64,000 bases of DNA from Enterococcus wangshanyuanii (GCF_002197645.1 NZ_CP021874.1:2418001-2482000), one strand, 5' to 3'. Shown: positions 26,460 through 35,849, numbered from the stretch's first letter. Notes: a model not told the origin generated them from the sequence alone. A program made the numbers and translations.

Positions 26460-26762
26460 TTAAAGTCCACGACCGATTGCAGAAGAAATATTTTGATCTG
26501 TTTCTTCCATGATTTGTGCAACTTCATTCAATTGTTTGTTGATTTGTTCCAATAACTCAGCAAATTCACTTACTTTTGGTTTTAGCGCAGTAAATTGATC
26601 ATTAAAGCTATCAAACCCTGAACCTTCCCAATTTCCTTGAATCGTATCTTGCTCTGTTTGCAATTTTTGTAAAATGTCGTTCACTTGATTGGAACCGTCT
26701 GTGTATTTTGTTGCTGAAGTACGTAACTCCTGTGGTGATAATTTGATGCGATCTCCTGCCAT
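26460..26762 (-). CDS. esxA: EsxA paralogue (WXG100) carried on the ICE
   Basis: A 100-aa WXG100 protein with the central WEG turn (residues 45-47) and two helices. It differs from the EsxA at the chromosomal T7SS locus (50728-51030) only at residue 36 (Thr here, Ala there). By hand count about 40 of 303 bases differ, nearly all silent. It is the first gene of the leftward toxin module. It could be a dedicated co-secreted partner or a back-up for the host EsxA. Confidence 0.95.
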   Translation of the reverse strand: MAGDRIKLSPQELRTSATKYTDGSNQVNDILQKLQTEQDTIQGNWEGSGFDSFNDQFTALKPKVSEFAELLEQINKQLNEVAQIMEETDQNISSAIGRGL

Positions 26763-27015
26763 CTCTTTTCTCTCCTTTATGAATTAAATTGCTTACAAAG
26801 TTATTCTAACATAAAACAGTTGACATTTTTATCAATATTTTTATCCATTAGCACTTTTTTTGATATCATTTATAAAACAGAACCACCTTAAAGCCTTATT
26901 TAAAAATAGTTTTCAATAAGAATTTTATTTCCCTACAAGAACTATTTAAGAGGTGATGTATTATGACATTAAAGCTAGAAATGGAGTACACCCTTTCTAT
27001 TTAAAAGTTTAATAT

Positions 27016-27441
27016 TTATTCACTTTCAAGAGCCTTCATCCTAGCGAATTTATGTTGTCTAAATTCTTTAAGATCAAAAATCATTACTTTTCCATCATCG
27101 GTATATACCCCATCTATTTCATATCTGTAATTTTCAGCCCATAATTCCTTCATCAATTCTCTAATCGTTTGAGCTAATTTACTTGATTTAATCACTATTG
27201 GTTTGTCTCTCTCAATTTTATTTTTAGAAAATTCAATTGCTTTACTTGCATTCGAGGTGCTTTTCTTTATTGCTAAAGCCCGTTTCTCTTTATCAAATAA
27301 AACAATCACGTACCTAGGAAAACTTAACAAATCAGCTACTTGATTTGAAAAACTCAAAGACTTATTATTTATGGTTAATGTTGGTTTCCCAATACTTCCA
27401 ATATCAATAACTTCAAAATTGTATTCATCAAAATTCAACAT
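27016..27441 (-). CDS. Serine-recombinase partner protein
   Basis: A 141-aa soluble beta-rich protein. The arrangement LTINNKSLSFSNQVADLL ... YVIVLFDKEKRALAIK ... KVMIFDLKE resembles the small proteins or C-terminal extensions linked to large serine recombinases of clostridial and enterococcal mobile elements. It starts just after the recombinase stop with an AAAGGAAAG site. A role in DNA binding or directionality is inference. Confidence 0.6.
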   Translation of the reverse strand: MLNFDEYNFEVIDIGSIGKPTLTINNKSLSFSNQVADLLSFPRYVIVLFDKEKRALAIKKSTSNASKAIEFSKNKIERDKPIVIKSSKLAQTIRELMKELWAENYRYEIDGVYTDDGKVMIFDLKEFRQHKFARMKALESE

Positions 27442-27442
27442 A

Positions 27443-28606
27443 TCATTCTTTCCTTTCTAATACATATTCAATATCGCTTTCACTCCAACTTGGATCAAAT
27501 ACTAAAAAACCTTTCAAAACTCCCGTTTTCCACTTTTGAACAATCTGCTGGCAACCACTTACATTTAATGTATTTTTCATCGCTCTATTTCTATATGGAG
27601 AACTCAAAATTCTTTGAACTTCATTCCATTCTAATTTTGATACTATTGGCGGAATAGCATCCCTTAGAATATATTTCCTTTTTTCACCATTATTTTTCCG
27701 CCTTCTATGAGAAAAACAATCTATCGTATAAGATTTTTGCATGATCACATCACCACAATACTTTTCGTTCTTTAAAATATTCCCTACCGTTGTTGGACTC
27801 CAAATATTTCGTCCTGTCGGAGTAGGAACTTTTGATTGTGTTAATAATCTTGCAATCAAAGAAAAACTGGCTCCATCTATAAATGTCCTATATATAAATC
27901 TAACAACCTCAGCTTCCTCTTCATCAATAATCACTTTCCCAAAATCATCCTTAGTGTACCCTAACAAATTATTAGTTAGAATGAAGGGTATACCCATTTC
28001 CCATCTTTTTTTATATGCCCATTTAATCGCATTACTTTTCTGCTCACTTTCACCTTGTGCAATAACGCTCATCATATTAAGTATATATTCAGACATACCA
28101 CTTAGTGTATTAATCCCCATATCTTCAATATAGATACCCACCGGATTCGAAAGCGCTTTAAATTCTCTGTTTATTGAAATAAAATGAAGGGTGTTACGAG
28201 TAAATCTACTGATACTTTTTACTAAAACCAAATCAATATTCCCATTCCTACATTCTTCCAATAATCTTTGGAAATTATATCGACTTTTCATTGTAGTTCC
28301 AGAAGCCCCTCGATCAGCGTATACTCCTGCAAATTCCCAATCAGGATTGTTCATGATCTTGTCTGTATAAACTTTTATTTGTAGCTCTAAGCTCCCCTCC
28401 TGAGACTCTTCATACGTACTAACTCTACAATAGGCTGCAACTCTTTTCTTCAAGAATTCTTTATTTTTTTTCTCATAAATCGATGGTACTATTTCTACCT
28501 GCCTTTTCTCATCATACATCAACTGAGATACTTCACGATTTCTTATCAAACTTAACTTTTCCTTTTTTAACCACTCCTTACTCTCCATTTTTTCAAGCTC
28601 TGTCAT
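27443..28606 (-). CDS. Large serine recombinase (ICE integrase candidate)
   Basis: An AAGGAGGTG box selects the ATG at 28604-28606 and gives 387 aa. The resolvase catalytic domain starts near residue 55 with AAYCRVS (nucleophile Ser63), and its further motifs include GVYADRGASGT and SISRFTRN. A recombinase domain follows (about 215-320). The cysteine zinc ribbon usual in phage-type members is not evident and the length is short. The C terminus GVLKGFLVFDPSWS is typical of a subset that works with a small partner gene, found here next door. It probably integrates and excises the element. Confidence 0.85.
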   Translation of the reverse strand: MTELEKMESKEWLKKEKLSLIRNREVSQLMYDEKRQVEIVPSIYEKKNKEFLKKRVAAYCRVSTYEESQEGSLELQIKVYTDKIMNNPDWEFAGVYADRGASGTTMKSRYNFQRLLEECRNGNIDLVLVKSISRFTRNTLHFISINREFKALSNPVGIYIEDMGINTLSGMSEYILNMMSVIAQGESEQKSNAIKWAYKKRWEMGIPFILTNNLLGYTKDDFGKVIIDEEEAEVVRFIYRTFIDGASFSLIARLLTQSKVPTPTGRNIWSPTTVGNILKNEKYCGDVIMQKSYTIDCFSHRRRKNNGEKRKYILRDAIPPIVSKLEWNEVQRILSSPYRNRAMKNTLNVSGCQQIVQKWKTGVLKGFLVFDPSWSESDIEYVLERKE

Positions 28607-28690
28607 CTTTACACCTCCTTCTTTAAAAATATAATTCAAACTAATTATCTAATTAAAATAATTAAACGTCAACAATATTTTTTCACAACA

Positions 28691-28719
28691 AAAAAAGGAC
28701 TATTAGTCACAAAAAGTCC
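28691..28719 (-). terminator. Terminator of restriction-modification operon
   Basis: On the minus strand GGACT (28715-28719) pairs with AGTCC (28697-28701), followed by seven T residues. It lies 114 bp after the endonuclease stop and before the recombinase gene. Confidence 0.65.
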
Positions 28720-28832
28720 CCTTCTGCTATTTTATTGATTAATAAAAATTGATATAGTGTCTACTTTATCTATCTACTACTTGATTCTGAACATTCTTAC
28801 TTCATTTTTCATAAATATTATAGAGTATCGTA

Positions 28833-29510
28833 CTATAAATTGGTATTATTCTTCTCCCAAAAACTATTATCATCTTCACTTTTATAATTAAATTCTTTTG
28901 TATCTGGCTCTACTCCAACAACAATTAATGGTACTGCTGGAGTATTTCTACCCGATCGATATACATTGTAAACTTCTTTTTCATAAGCAGAAACCCCAGA
29001 ATCCATTTTAAGCTGCATCGCTTTTGTAGGTAAAATTTCTATACCTACATTGATATCATTTGCTATATAAAAAGCCATATGTTTAACAAACAGATCATAA
29101 GCTACAAATGCGTATTTTCCAAATTGAACCTCTATAGCAACTCCATCTTTCAAAAAATCAGTTTGGTTAAATCCTTTAAATGCATTCCTACCATTCTTTT
29201 CTATCATATTCTTTTGTTCATCTATAGTCATTGTCATTGTTTCTCGAGCCAACTCTTCATCAGGGGTAAAAAAATAATCCTGTCTATGATCCTTCCAGCC
29301 TTTTGGAATTAAAAAATTTTGAAAAGCTTTATTAATCTGTTTTTGATCATATATTTCTATTCCAGTTCTCCCTTTTGCTTTTGACAATTTCTTGAACCTA
29401 TCCGCTTCAATACTTGTAATAGCATCAACTATTTCGTTCCATAGCTCAGGTTTATGGATTAGCAAAAATTCTAAACCATTTAAATGAGAGTATAGATATC
29501 TAATTTTCAT
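28833..29510 (-). CDS. BglII-like type II restriction endonuclease
   Basis: An AAAAGGAG box selects the ATG at 29508-29510, giving 225 aa; BglII itself is 223 aa. Asp118, Glu127 and Gln129 (DFLKDGVAIEVQF) reproduce the spacing of the BglII active site Asp84, Glu93, Gln95, where Gln replaces the usual Lys. It overlaps the methyltransferase end by 11 bp. BglII-family enzymes cut AGATCT or RGATCY, so a GATC-centred site is likely. It would destroy unmodified incoming DNA. Confidence 0.82.
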   Translation of the reverse strand: MKIRYLYSHLNGLEFLLIHKPELWNEIVDAITSIEADRFKKLSKAKGRTGIEIYDQKQINKAFQNFLIPKGWKDHRQDYFFTPDEELARETMTMTIDEQKNMIEKNGRNAFKGFNQTDFLKDGVAIEVQFGKYAFVAYDLFVKHMAFYIANDINVGIEILPTKAMQLKMDSGVSAYEKEVYNVYRSGRNTPAVPLIVVGVEPDTKEFNYKSEDDNSFWEKNNTNL

Positions 29511-30438
29511 TTCTATAAACTCCTTTTCCTTTCCATTCTTCTGGAATTTTTGCAACACTATCCTTACGCGGTTTATAAACTGGTTTAGTAATTGGTCTCA
29601 TTTCTAAAGTACCCTCACAAAGACGGCTCAATCTATCTTGCGCTATTAATGTGTATTTTTCAGAAAGGTCAATACTTATTCCTCTCCTACCATTTTTTAC
29701 TGCGCTAATTAGTGTAGAACCACTTCCGCCGAAAGGATCAAGTATTGTATCACCTGGATTGCTCAAAGCCATAACCAAACGGTCTACCAATTCTATAGGA
29801 AATTGTGCTGGGTGGTCAGTCTTTTCTACATGATTGGATTTAACATTCACAATATTCCAAACTTCTTCCTCCCAATCTTTTAATATGATATCCCAAACAT
29901 CTTCAGGGTTTTTCCCGCTAGGATTACCTGACAGTTCGCCCTTTTTATTTCCTTTATAGTGGCGTTTTCCTGGGTATTTTGAAGGAATTCTCACCGGATC
30001 TAAATTAAAAGTATACTCATCAGACTTAGAAAACCATAATATAGTTTCATAACGTCCGCTGAATCTTAATTTGGCATGTAATCCATGACCAAATCTCCAT
30101 ATTATCCTATTTCTGAGCTTAAACCCGATATCTTTGAAAATTGGATAGAACAATATATCTAGTGGAAATACTTCTTTTTTATCTATATAGTTTCCAACCT
30201 CCCAAGCTACATTACCAGCAGGCTTTAAAATTCTATAAATTTCAAAAATAATCTGTTTTTGGAAAGATAAATATTCTTCAATAGTTGCTTTATCTTCATA
30301 TTCCTTTCCTACATTGTATGGTGGTGATGATACCACTAAATCAACAGATTCGTCAGGCATAGACTTCAAATATTCTAAACTTTCTTCATTCACTATTATA
30401 CTTGCTTTTGCATATAGGTTAACTGTTTCCAAATCCAT
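29500..30438 (-). CDS. SPPY-type DNA methyltransferase (N4-cytosine or N6-adenine)
   Basis: This 312-aa protein has the catalytic SSPPYN motif near residue 38 and the SAM-binding motif DPFGGSGSTL near residue 235. That order (catalytic motif first) is the beta class. SPPY motifs are usual in N4-cytosine enzymes such as M.BglII. It is the first gene of the operon, so protection is made before the endonuclease. No control (C) protein gene is visible. Confidence 0.9.
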   Translation of the reverse strand: MDLETVNLYAKASIIVNEESLEYLKSMPDESVDLVVSSPPYNVGKEYEDKATIEEYLSFQKQIIFEIYRILKPAGNVAWEVGNYIDKKEVFPLDILFYPIFKDIGFKLRNRIIWRFGHGLHAKLRFSGRYETILWFSKSDEYTFNLDPVRIPSKYPGKRHYKGNKKGELSGNPSGKNPEDVWDIILKDWEEEVWNIVNVKSNHVEKTDHPAQFPIELVDRLVMALSNPGDTILDPFGGSGSTLISAVKNGRRGISIDLSEKYTLIAQDRLSRLCEGTLEMRPITKPVYKPRKDSVAKIPEEWKGKGVYRNEN

Positions 30439-30560
30439 TTGATAATTCTTCCTCTACTATTTTTTTCTATTATATCAGATATTAGTTTAAATAGCTTTAT
30501 CATGCAAATAAATAATATTTCTTCAAGTAATGTGCGCATAGTATCTTTCACTTAGAAACA

Positions 30561-30608
30561 AAAAAAGCAATAAGTGCTAACAATAAAGCTAACAATCATT
30601 GCTTTTTC
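30561..30608. terminator. Bidirectional terminator-like hairpin
   Basis: AAAAAGCAAT and ATTGCTTTTT form a 10-bp stem around a long loop, with A and T runs on either side. It sits in the promoter side of the R-M operon and may insulate it. Confidence 0.55.
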
Positions 30609-30991
30609 TACTTAATTTATGTAATAAAATACGCTTATAAATCCTGATTTGACACGCTATCAATCTATATACAATCATTTAGTAAAATATCCCCAAGATC
30701 ATACATGTTCTTAAAATACCTCCTATATTGAACGCTTGATAGTCAAAAAGACACGATTTCCTATGCTAACAATAACATTTTTTTTAATCACTAGCAAAAT
30801 GTTTTTTCTCAACAGTCTCTTTTTGCACAACATCCTTCATTATACTCTATCCCTGCTATATAAATCAAAAAAATCTAGTAGATAAAACAAGTTTTTAGTT
30901 CTTATATGATTCAAGCTTTTCCTTTTTATGAATAAAATTTCTAAAGGACTCATCTAAAAATCTAACTCTTAGATATTAAACTTTACTTACG

Positions 30992-31007
30992 GGCGGATTG
31001 ATCCGCC
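30992..31007. promoter_or_regulatory. GC-rich palindrome upstream of Mga-like regulator
   Basis: GGCGGAT-TG-ATCCGCC is a perfect 7-bp-arm palindrome in an otherwise AT-rich spacer. No T run follows, so an operator is more likely than a terminator. The bound protein is unknown. Confidence 0.4.
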
Positions 31008-31157
31008 AATCAAATTCAAAATGAGTGAAAATATTAGATAAAACAGGATTGAATTTTATCTATTTATATTGGATAATGATAAAAAAATAATCAAATTATA
31101 ATATTTTTTATAGTTTTTTAATTTTTTTTGTTAGTTGGTATAAAAAGGAGTTTTATT

Positions 31158-32669
31158 GTGGATAAATTTGATTTATTAGAAAAAATGGAGGCCTATCAAA
31201 TTGATTTACTCATATACATAATCAATAGTGGAGGAACTGCAACAAAAAAGGAGCTATTGACACATCTAAGAATCGGGGACTATCTTTTATCAAAATTACT
31301 TGAAAACTTAATGACTCATGCAAAAAATTCCAATAACGGTTTTTCAATCGATGTTATAAAACATACGGTTCGATTTCAAACAAAACCAGAATATTCGATA
31401 CATACTTTATTTAATAAGCTGATCACACACGCACCAAAATATCAAATTTTAAAAAAACTGTTGCTTTGCGGAACGATTGATCCTATCCCTTTATGCGAAA
31501 AAATCGGCATTAGTCACTCTACTTATTTTCGAAAAATAAATGAATTAAACAATCTACTAAAAGAATTTGACTTATCCATCCAAAATGGCTATCTTTTAGG
31601 ATCAGAATTACAAATTCGCTTTTTTTATGTTTCTCTACTTTTTATCACGGATTCAAAACAGCCATTAAAAATCAATGATATTGATCCTAGAATCCATGAT
31701 ACAGTAAATAAGATCCAAACGATCCTAGGTTCTCCTTTGTCCTTTCTTTCCAAAAGAAAATTAATTATTTATCTAAGTCTGTTAAAAAGAAGGAATGCTC
31801 AAAAAGGAATCTCAGACTATAACGATCAATTCCCATTTTTTAGCAATAAAACTGGGCTTCACAATCAAAAACGCTTTATCCGTCTACTAAAAACCTCCAC
31901 TCTTTTCAGAAAAATCGACAAAGTTCTGACATCTTTTTTGGTTTATTACTCTTTTAAGATGACCCCTAACGAAACCATCCTACTGATCCTCTTTCTACTA
32001 GGTGAAGAGATCATTCCAAGTCATTCCTATTGTTTAAAAGAATTAGATGTCATTGAAAAAAAAAGTAATCTTTTCATCCTGACCTTGAATAATGAATTTT
32101 TAGATTTTATGGAGTTTGTTTACCCTGATACTCAGTTAACTAAGCAACACCGCTCTATGCTGGATTATCATCTCAGTTCGATTGGCTATCGTCATTTGAT
32201 CTTCAAAGGTCATATCAATTACTACTGGGATGCACATCTTCCTAGTCATGAAGAGAGCCATCGATTTACCATTATTTATGCATTTATTGATTATATGAAA
32301 AAAAAATACCCCACACTTTTTAATGATGACTCTCAGACTCATTTTTTAACTCCAAAGTATGCCTATACTTTGAATCTTTATGAGGAATGGATCAAAGCTA
32401 AAGTGACGGTCGGTGTATTTATTGAAGGCAATCTTTTGTTTAGAAAACAATTTACTAAGTGGTGGATCAATTACGCTGAATTAACTACATTTGCACAGGC
32501 CGAGCCACTTGTAACTGACAAGCCCTACGATCTAGTAATAAGTAATATTGACTGGCCTTCTCTCAAAAAACAAGGACGTCACTTTTTCTTTATCACCAAC
32601 TATAATGAACAAATGGATAAGATGGATCTCAATGAATTACTCTATAAAATCTATTCCTCCCACTGCTAA
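31158..32669 (+). CDS. Mga/AtxA-type transcriptional regulator
   Basis: An AAAAAGGAG box selects the GTG at 31158, giving 503 aa; the longer TTG frame lacks a site. The N-terminal part has two HTH regions (ATKKELLTHLRIGDYLLSKLLENL; then IPLCEKIGISHSTYFRKINELNNLL), as in the Mga family of virulence regulators. The middle resembles PRD-like helical domains and the C terminus an EIIB-like fold. Such proteins control surface and secreted factors in streptococci and enterococci. Its targets here are unknown; the nearby WxLIP cluster and T7SS are possibilities. Confidence 0.8.
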   Translation: MDKFDLLEKMEAYQIDLLIYIINSGGTATKKELLTHLRIGDYLLSKLLENLMTHAKNSNNGFSIDVIKHTVRFQTKPEYSIHTLFNKLITHAPKYQILKKLLLCGTIDPIPLCEKIGISHSTYFRKINELNNLLKEFDLSIQNGYLLGSELQIRFFYVSLLFITDSKQPLKINDIDPRIHDTVNKIQTILGSPLSFLSKRKLIIYLSLLKRRNAQKGISDYNDQFPFFSNKTGLHNQKRFIRLLKTSTLFRKIDKVLTSFLVYYSFKMTPNETILLILFLLGEEIIPSHSYCLKELDVIEKKSNLFILTLNNEFLDFMEFVYPDTQLTKQHRSMLDYHLSSIGYRHLIFKGHINYYWDAHLPSHEESHRFTIIYAFIDYMKKKYPTLFNDDSQTHFLTPKYAYTLNLYEEWIKAKVTVGVFIEGNLLFRKQFTKWWINYAELTTFAQAEPLVTDKPYDLVISNIDWPSLKKQGRHFFFITNYNEQMDKMDLNELLYKIYSSHC

Positions 32670-32679
32670 TAAAGAGGCT

Positions 32680-33089
32680 GAGACAAAAGTGTTTAGATCC
32701 GAGAACCGAGTAGGTACTGTGCAACACTGTTTATCTGCGACGAGTCTTTGACGAGAAAGTATCAACTCGTTCTTCGTTGTGTTTTACAGCAATTTCAGCT
32801 TATTTCGAAACCTTCAACTCTTAGTGCTTTAGCACTTGGAATTTTGCTAGCTTCACTTTGTTCTTTGAACAATAGTGAAACTGTATGCGTTAGCTGATGT
32901 GATCGAAGCGTAACGCAGTAGCTGCTCTTTTTTCGCCGTTTATTCGGATTTAGAGAGCAAAACAGCGTAGTAGGGCAGCTATTGGCCTCATCTAGCCTAT
33001 TTATAAACGAGTGAGCTTCTATGATTTCAACGGCTGAGCTGCCCCTTGTCGTATGATATTCTACCTCCGCTAAGATCCTGTTAATCTTA
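32680..33089. repeat. Enterococcal dispersed repeat-like segment
   Basis: Starting with AGAGGCTGAGACAAAAGTG, this gene-free stretch has the look of the intergenic repeats that begin GGCTGGGACAAAA and recur after genes in Enterococcus genomes. It contains short complementary stretches (TTAGTGCTTTAGCACTTG) and a frame of about 100 codons on the minus strand that I consider non-coding. It separates the Mga-like gene from the convergent integrase gene. Confidence 0.45.
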
Positions 33090-34196
33090 TTAGCTGACAA
33101 ATTTAAGTTTTTCCACCAACTGACGTTCTTCTGATAAAAACGAATTTGTATAGCAATCTAGTGTCATTTTCGTTGACGAGTGTCCTAGTAATGAACTGAT
33201 TGTAGCAATATTTCCCCCAGCTTCTAAACAGCGGGTCGCAAACGTGTGCCTTAGAGAATGGAAGGAAAATTTCTCAAGTCCAATTTTTTTACGCACAACT
33301 TGAAAACGATAGGCGACTGTACGTGGTTCCAGTGCCTTATGTTTATTGGAGATAACGTAATCACTTGTAGATATTTCATGAAGCTCCAATAGTTTTGCTC
33401 GCAATGAATCGGAGATAGGAATTCGTCGAGAAGAATTTTGACTTTTAGGTGTTATTTCTACAATCTCAGTCTTTCTAACTCCTGTATCAGTTGTTGGGAT
33501 CCTTAATATTGTCCGGTTCACTCCCAAGGTATTATCCTCAAAATCAATATCTTCCCACTTCAAACCACAAATTTCTCCAATCCTCAGACCTGTCTGTAAT
33601 GCTAGAATGATAGAGAAGAACTTTTGGTTTGTATCGACTTCTTTAATTAGTCTATTCTGATCTTTAATCGATAGTGCCTGAACTGTTTTTCTTTCAGATT
33701 TCGGTAATTCGATACCTCTACATGGATTTTCCGTAAGCAAATTTAATGAAACTGCCTTGCTGATGCACGTTTTAAAAACAGAAAAAATAGACCTGATAGA
33801 GCTCGCTTTCAGCGTTTTTCTCATGTCATTAAGTAATTTTTCAATATCCGATTGTGTCATTTTTTGTAATTTAATGCTACCTATTTTTGATAGGACATGA
33901 ACGTCCATTTTATTTTTATAGCTAGCGTATGTGCTTCCTTTGACCTTCGGTTGGACAAATGTTTCCAACCAATAATTTGTCCAATCAAGTAATTGACCAT
34001 CATACTGACGCAAACTCTTATGATTAGTTGTCTGCTTCTCATATTTCATCAATATCAATTGCTGTTTAACCTCAGCATATTTATAGCCATAAATATACCC
34101 ATAATAAATTTTCCCATTCTCTCGTCTACCTTTTATGTATCGGCCTTCCCAACGGCCATCTTTTCTCTTATAGATATTCTCTCCTCTTCTTGCCAT
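33090..34196 (-). CDS. Tyrosine-recombinase integrase
   Basis: The ATG at 34194-34196 has an AAAGGG box and gives 368 aa starting MARRGENIYKRKDGRWEGRY. There is an N-terminal arm-type DNA-binding domain, then a core-binding domain. The catalytic domain has Arg in TGLRIGEICGLKWEDI, HSLRHTFATRC and the GHSSTKMTLDCYT stretch with the nucleophile Tyr. No excisionase gene is beside it. It may serve a second element that contains the 34.5-40 kb cluster, or be left over from one. Confidence 0.9.
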   Translation of the reverse strand: MARRGENIYKRKDGRWEGRYIKGRRENGKIYYGYIYGYKYAEVKQQLILMKYEKQTTNHKSLRQYDGQLLDWTNYWLETFVQPKVKGSTYASYKNKMDVHVLSKIGSIKLQKMTQSDIEKLLNDMRKTLKASSIRSIFSVFKTCISKAVSLNLLTENPCRGIELPKSERKTVQALSIKDQNRLIKEVDTNQKFFSIILALQTGLRIGEICGLKWEDIDFEDNTLGVNRTILRIPTTDTGVRKTEIVEITPKSQNSSRRIPISDSLRAKLLELHEISTSDYVISNKHKALEPRTVAYRFQVVRKKIGLEKFSFHSLRHTFATRCLEAGGNIATISSLLGHSSTKMTLDCYTNSFLSEERQLVEKLKFVS

Positions 34197-34506
34197 AACC
34201 AAGACCCTTTCTAAAATCAATTTTGTTCATTCAAGAAAATGAAATCACTACAAATCGCGAAAAAATATGTTATTTTGTTATCAAAAACGTTATTTGACGA
34301 TCTCCGTTGTCCATTTCTTATTTCCCCAACCTCAAACACTTACAATACGTTTGTTTTTATTAACTAAATTATGCATTAATTTAACTTTTTTGAGTTTCAA
34401 TTTTTTTGGTAGAAATAAGAATTTTTGGAAGTATTATTCAAGAATTTTTTGCTATAGAAACTATTCTATTCTCAATACATATTCTATTTTTATTCACATC
34501 AAGAAT
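34197..34506. other. AT-rich spacer upstream of integrase
   Basis: No supported gene, no excisionase frame and no repeat that I can identify as an attachment site. It must include the integrase promoter. Confidence 0.5.
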
Positions 34507-35757
34507 TTATTTTTTTATATTATTCACTAAAGCCGTATCATTGATCCGTTTCAATGAGTTACTCAGTAAATCTTTCAGTGCCGCGTATCCTTCTAACTTG
34601 ATCAGTACTTCTTGTGGACAATATACCCAATAATTAAAAATTGAGAGGCCCACTGCAATTTTATCGACTCTCTCCATGAATGGACCTAATTCTTCTATCA
34701 GCTTTCTACAACTTATTTCATTAGCGATCACGATCTCATCTTGGCCCTCTAACTCAAGCAACATCCACAAATAATCTATAAATTCTACTTTCATCTTTAA
34801 TTCTAAAAACTGTTTTTTGGATACCATTTTTCTTTTGTTAGAAGGTATACTGCTTGAAAAATATTCTATAACTTCCTGTTCATTTTTAGATATATATTTT
34901 GGGCGAACATGTTGTTCAAACGGTAGTGGTTGATCTTCCTTGTCTTCTGATGTTACTTGAACATCTGTTTGATTTTTTACTACTCTTTTTTTTGAAAGCT
35001 GACTTGAGCGGATTAAAGTGTAGCTACGGCGACTGTTTTGAGGTTCATTCTCATCTTTTTCTGTTTTTTTTAGCGGCGTCTTCTCCCTAAGTTCAGATTG
35101 GGACTCTGTACTTTTAAATACTGATTTCTCCAACTCTTGAGTCGCAGCTTCCACAGCATAGTTATCAGATTTTATTTGTTCTTTCAATGTTTGACTTACT
35201 TTAGTTAGTTCATTTTTTAGTAATTCGCCAGAATCTAGCACAACTTCTTCATTTTTTTTGAGTCTATGTTCTATACCTTCTATTTTCTCGGTTAGTTGAT
35301 TAAACTTTTCTAATACGTTATATAATTCTTCTTCTTTTCTCTTATATTCAGTCTGTTGCTCTTGTTCGAGTACTGCTTTATATGATTCGATTAGCTCTTG
35401 CACACAACTTCTAAATAATGGAAGCTGCCTCACATACTCAGATTCAAAAAAACCGATTGTAAAGGTCAAAACAATGTAAGCTGGCGATGTAAAGATATTG
35501 ATTCTTTTAATTATCAGCTCATTGGTTTCTTCCATCCAGGCTTTTTGGACTTTCATTGCTATTTGTTCCAGCTCCATCAATGAATCAACATCTTTCTTAT
35601 AAACCAACTTACAAGAAAGATACGCTTCATGTGGTGTTTTTAGCTTTTTATTGTATATTTCTACTCCTAAAAGTCTTGGATTTACTTTTTGATGAAGAAT
35701 GTACTTTTTAATGATTTTCTTCCCATGTCTTTGGAGATTTTGTCCGGTCTCGTTCAT
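34507..35757 (-). CDS. Unknown coiled-coil protein, last gene of WxLIP cluster
   Basis: This 416-aa soluble protein has a mixed N-terminal domain (residues 1-130), a long Glu/Lys/Gln coiled coil (about 130-215), a charged linker (about 215-290) and a helical C-terminal domain. I recognise no family. It is the most downstream gene of a five-gene leftward cluster, 92 bp after the WxLIP-like gene. It may be a cytoplasmic partner of the cluster's membrane protein. Confidence 0.6.
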   Translation of the reverse strand: MNETGQNLQRHGKKIIKKYILHQKVNPRLLGVEIYNKKLKTPHEAYLSCKLVYKKDVDSLMELEQIAMKVQKAWMEETNELIIKRINIFTSPAYIVLTFTIGFFESEYVRQLPLFRSCVQELIESYKAVLEQEQQTEYKRKEEELYNVLEKFNQLTEKIEGIEHRLKKNEEVVLDSGELLKNELTKVSQTLKEQIKSDNYAVEAATQELEKSVFKSTESQSELREKTPLKKTEKDENEPQNSRRSYTLIRSSQLSKKRVVKNQTDVQVTSEDKEDQPLPFEQHVRPKYISKNEQEVIEYFSSSIPSNKRKMVSKKQFLELKMKVEFIDYLWMLLELEGQDEIVIANEISCRKLIEELGPFMERVDKIAVGLSIFNYWVYCPQEVLIKLEGYAALKDLLSNSLKRINDTALVNNIKK

Positions 35758-35849
35758 GTCCTCAAACTCCTCAAATTGTTGTCCACCAATCTAATTTCGC
35801 ACCATTATAGAAATCCTATATGACGCTCCAGCCTGATATCTTTACAGAT

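Larger units (their letters stand above)
30439..31157. other. 720-bp intergenic region between R-M operon and Mga-like gene
   Basis: AT-rich spacer without supported genes. It holds a strong bidirectional hairpin at 30561-30608 and, about 150 bp before the Mga-like start, a GC-rich palindrome (30992-31007). Promoters for the leftward R-M operon and the rightward regulator must lie here, but I cannot place them with confidence. Confidence 0.7.

Noticed and set aside
26963..27004. Thirteen-codon plus-strand frame with a good AAGAGGTGATG ribosome site
   Set aside because: Too short to support; it could be the remnant of a truncated gene, but no homology can be read from 13 residues.
32795..33100. 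101-codon minus-strand frame
   Set aside because: Lies in the dispersed repeat, overlaps the integrase end, has no ribosome site and an atypical composition; probably a translation of repeat DNA.
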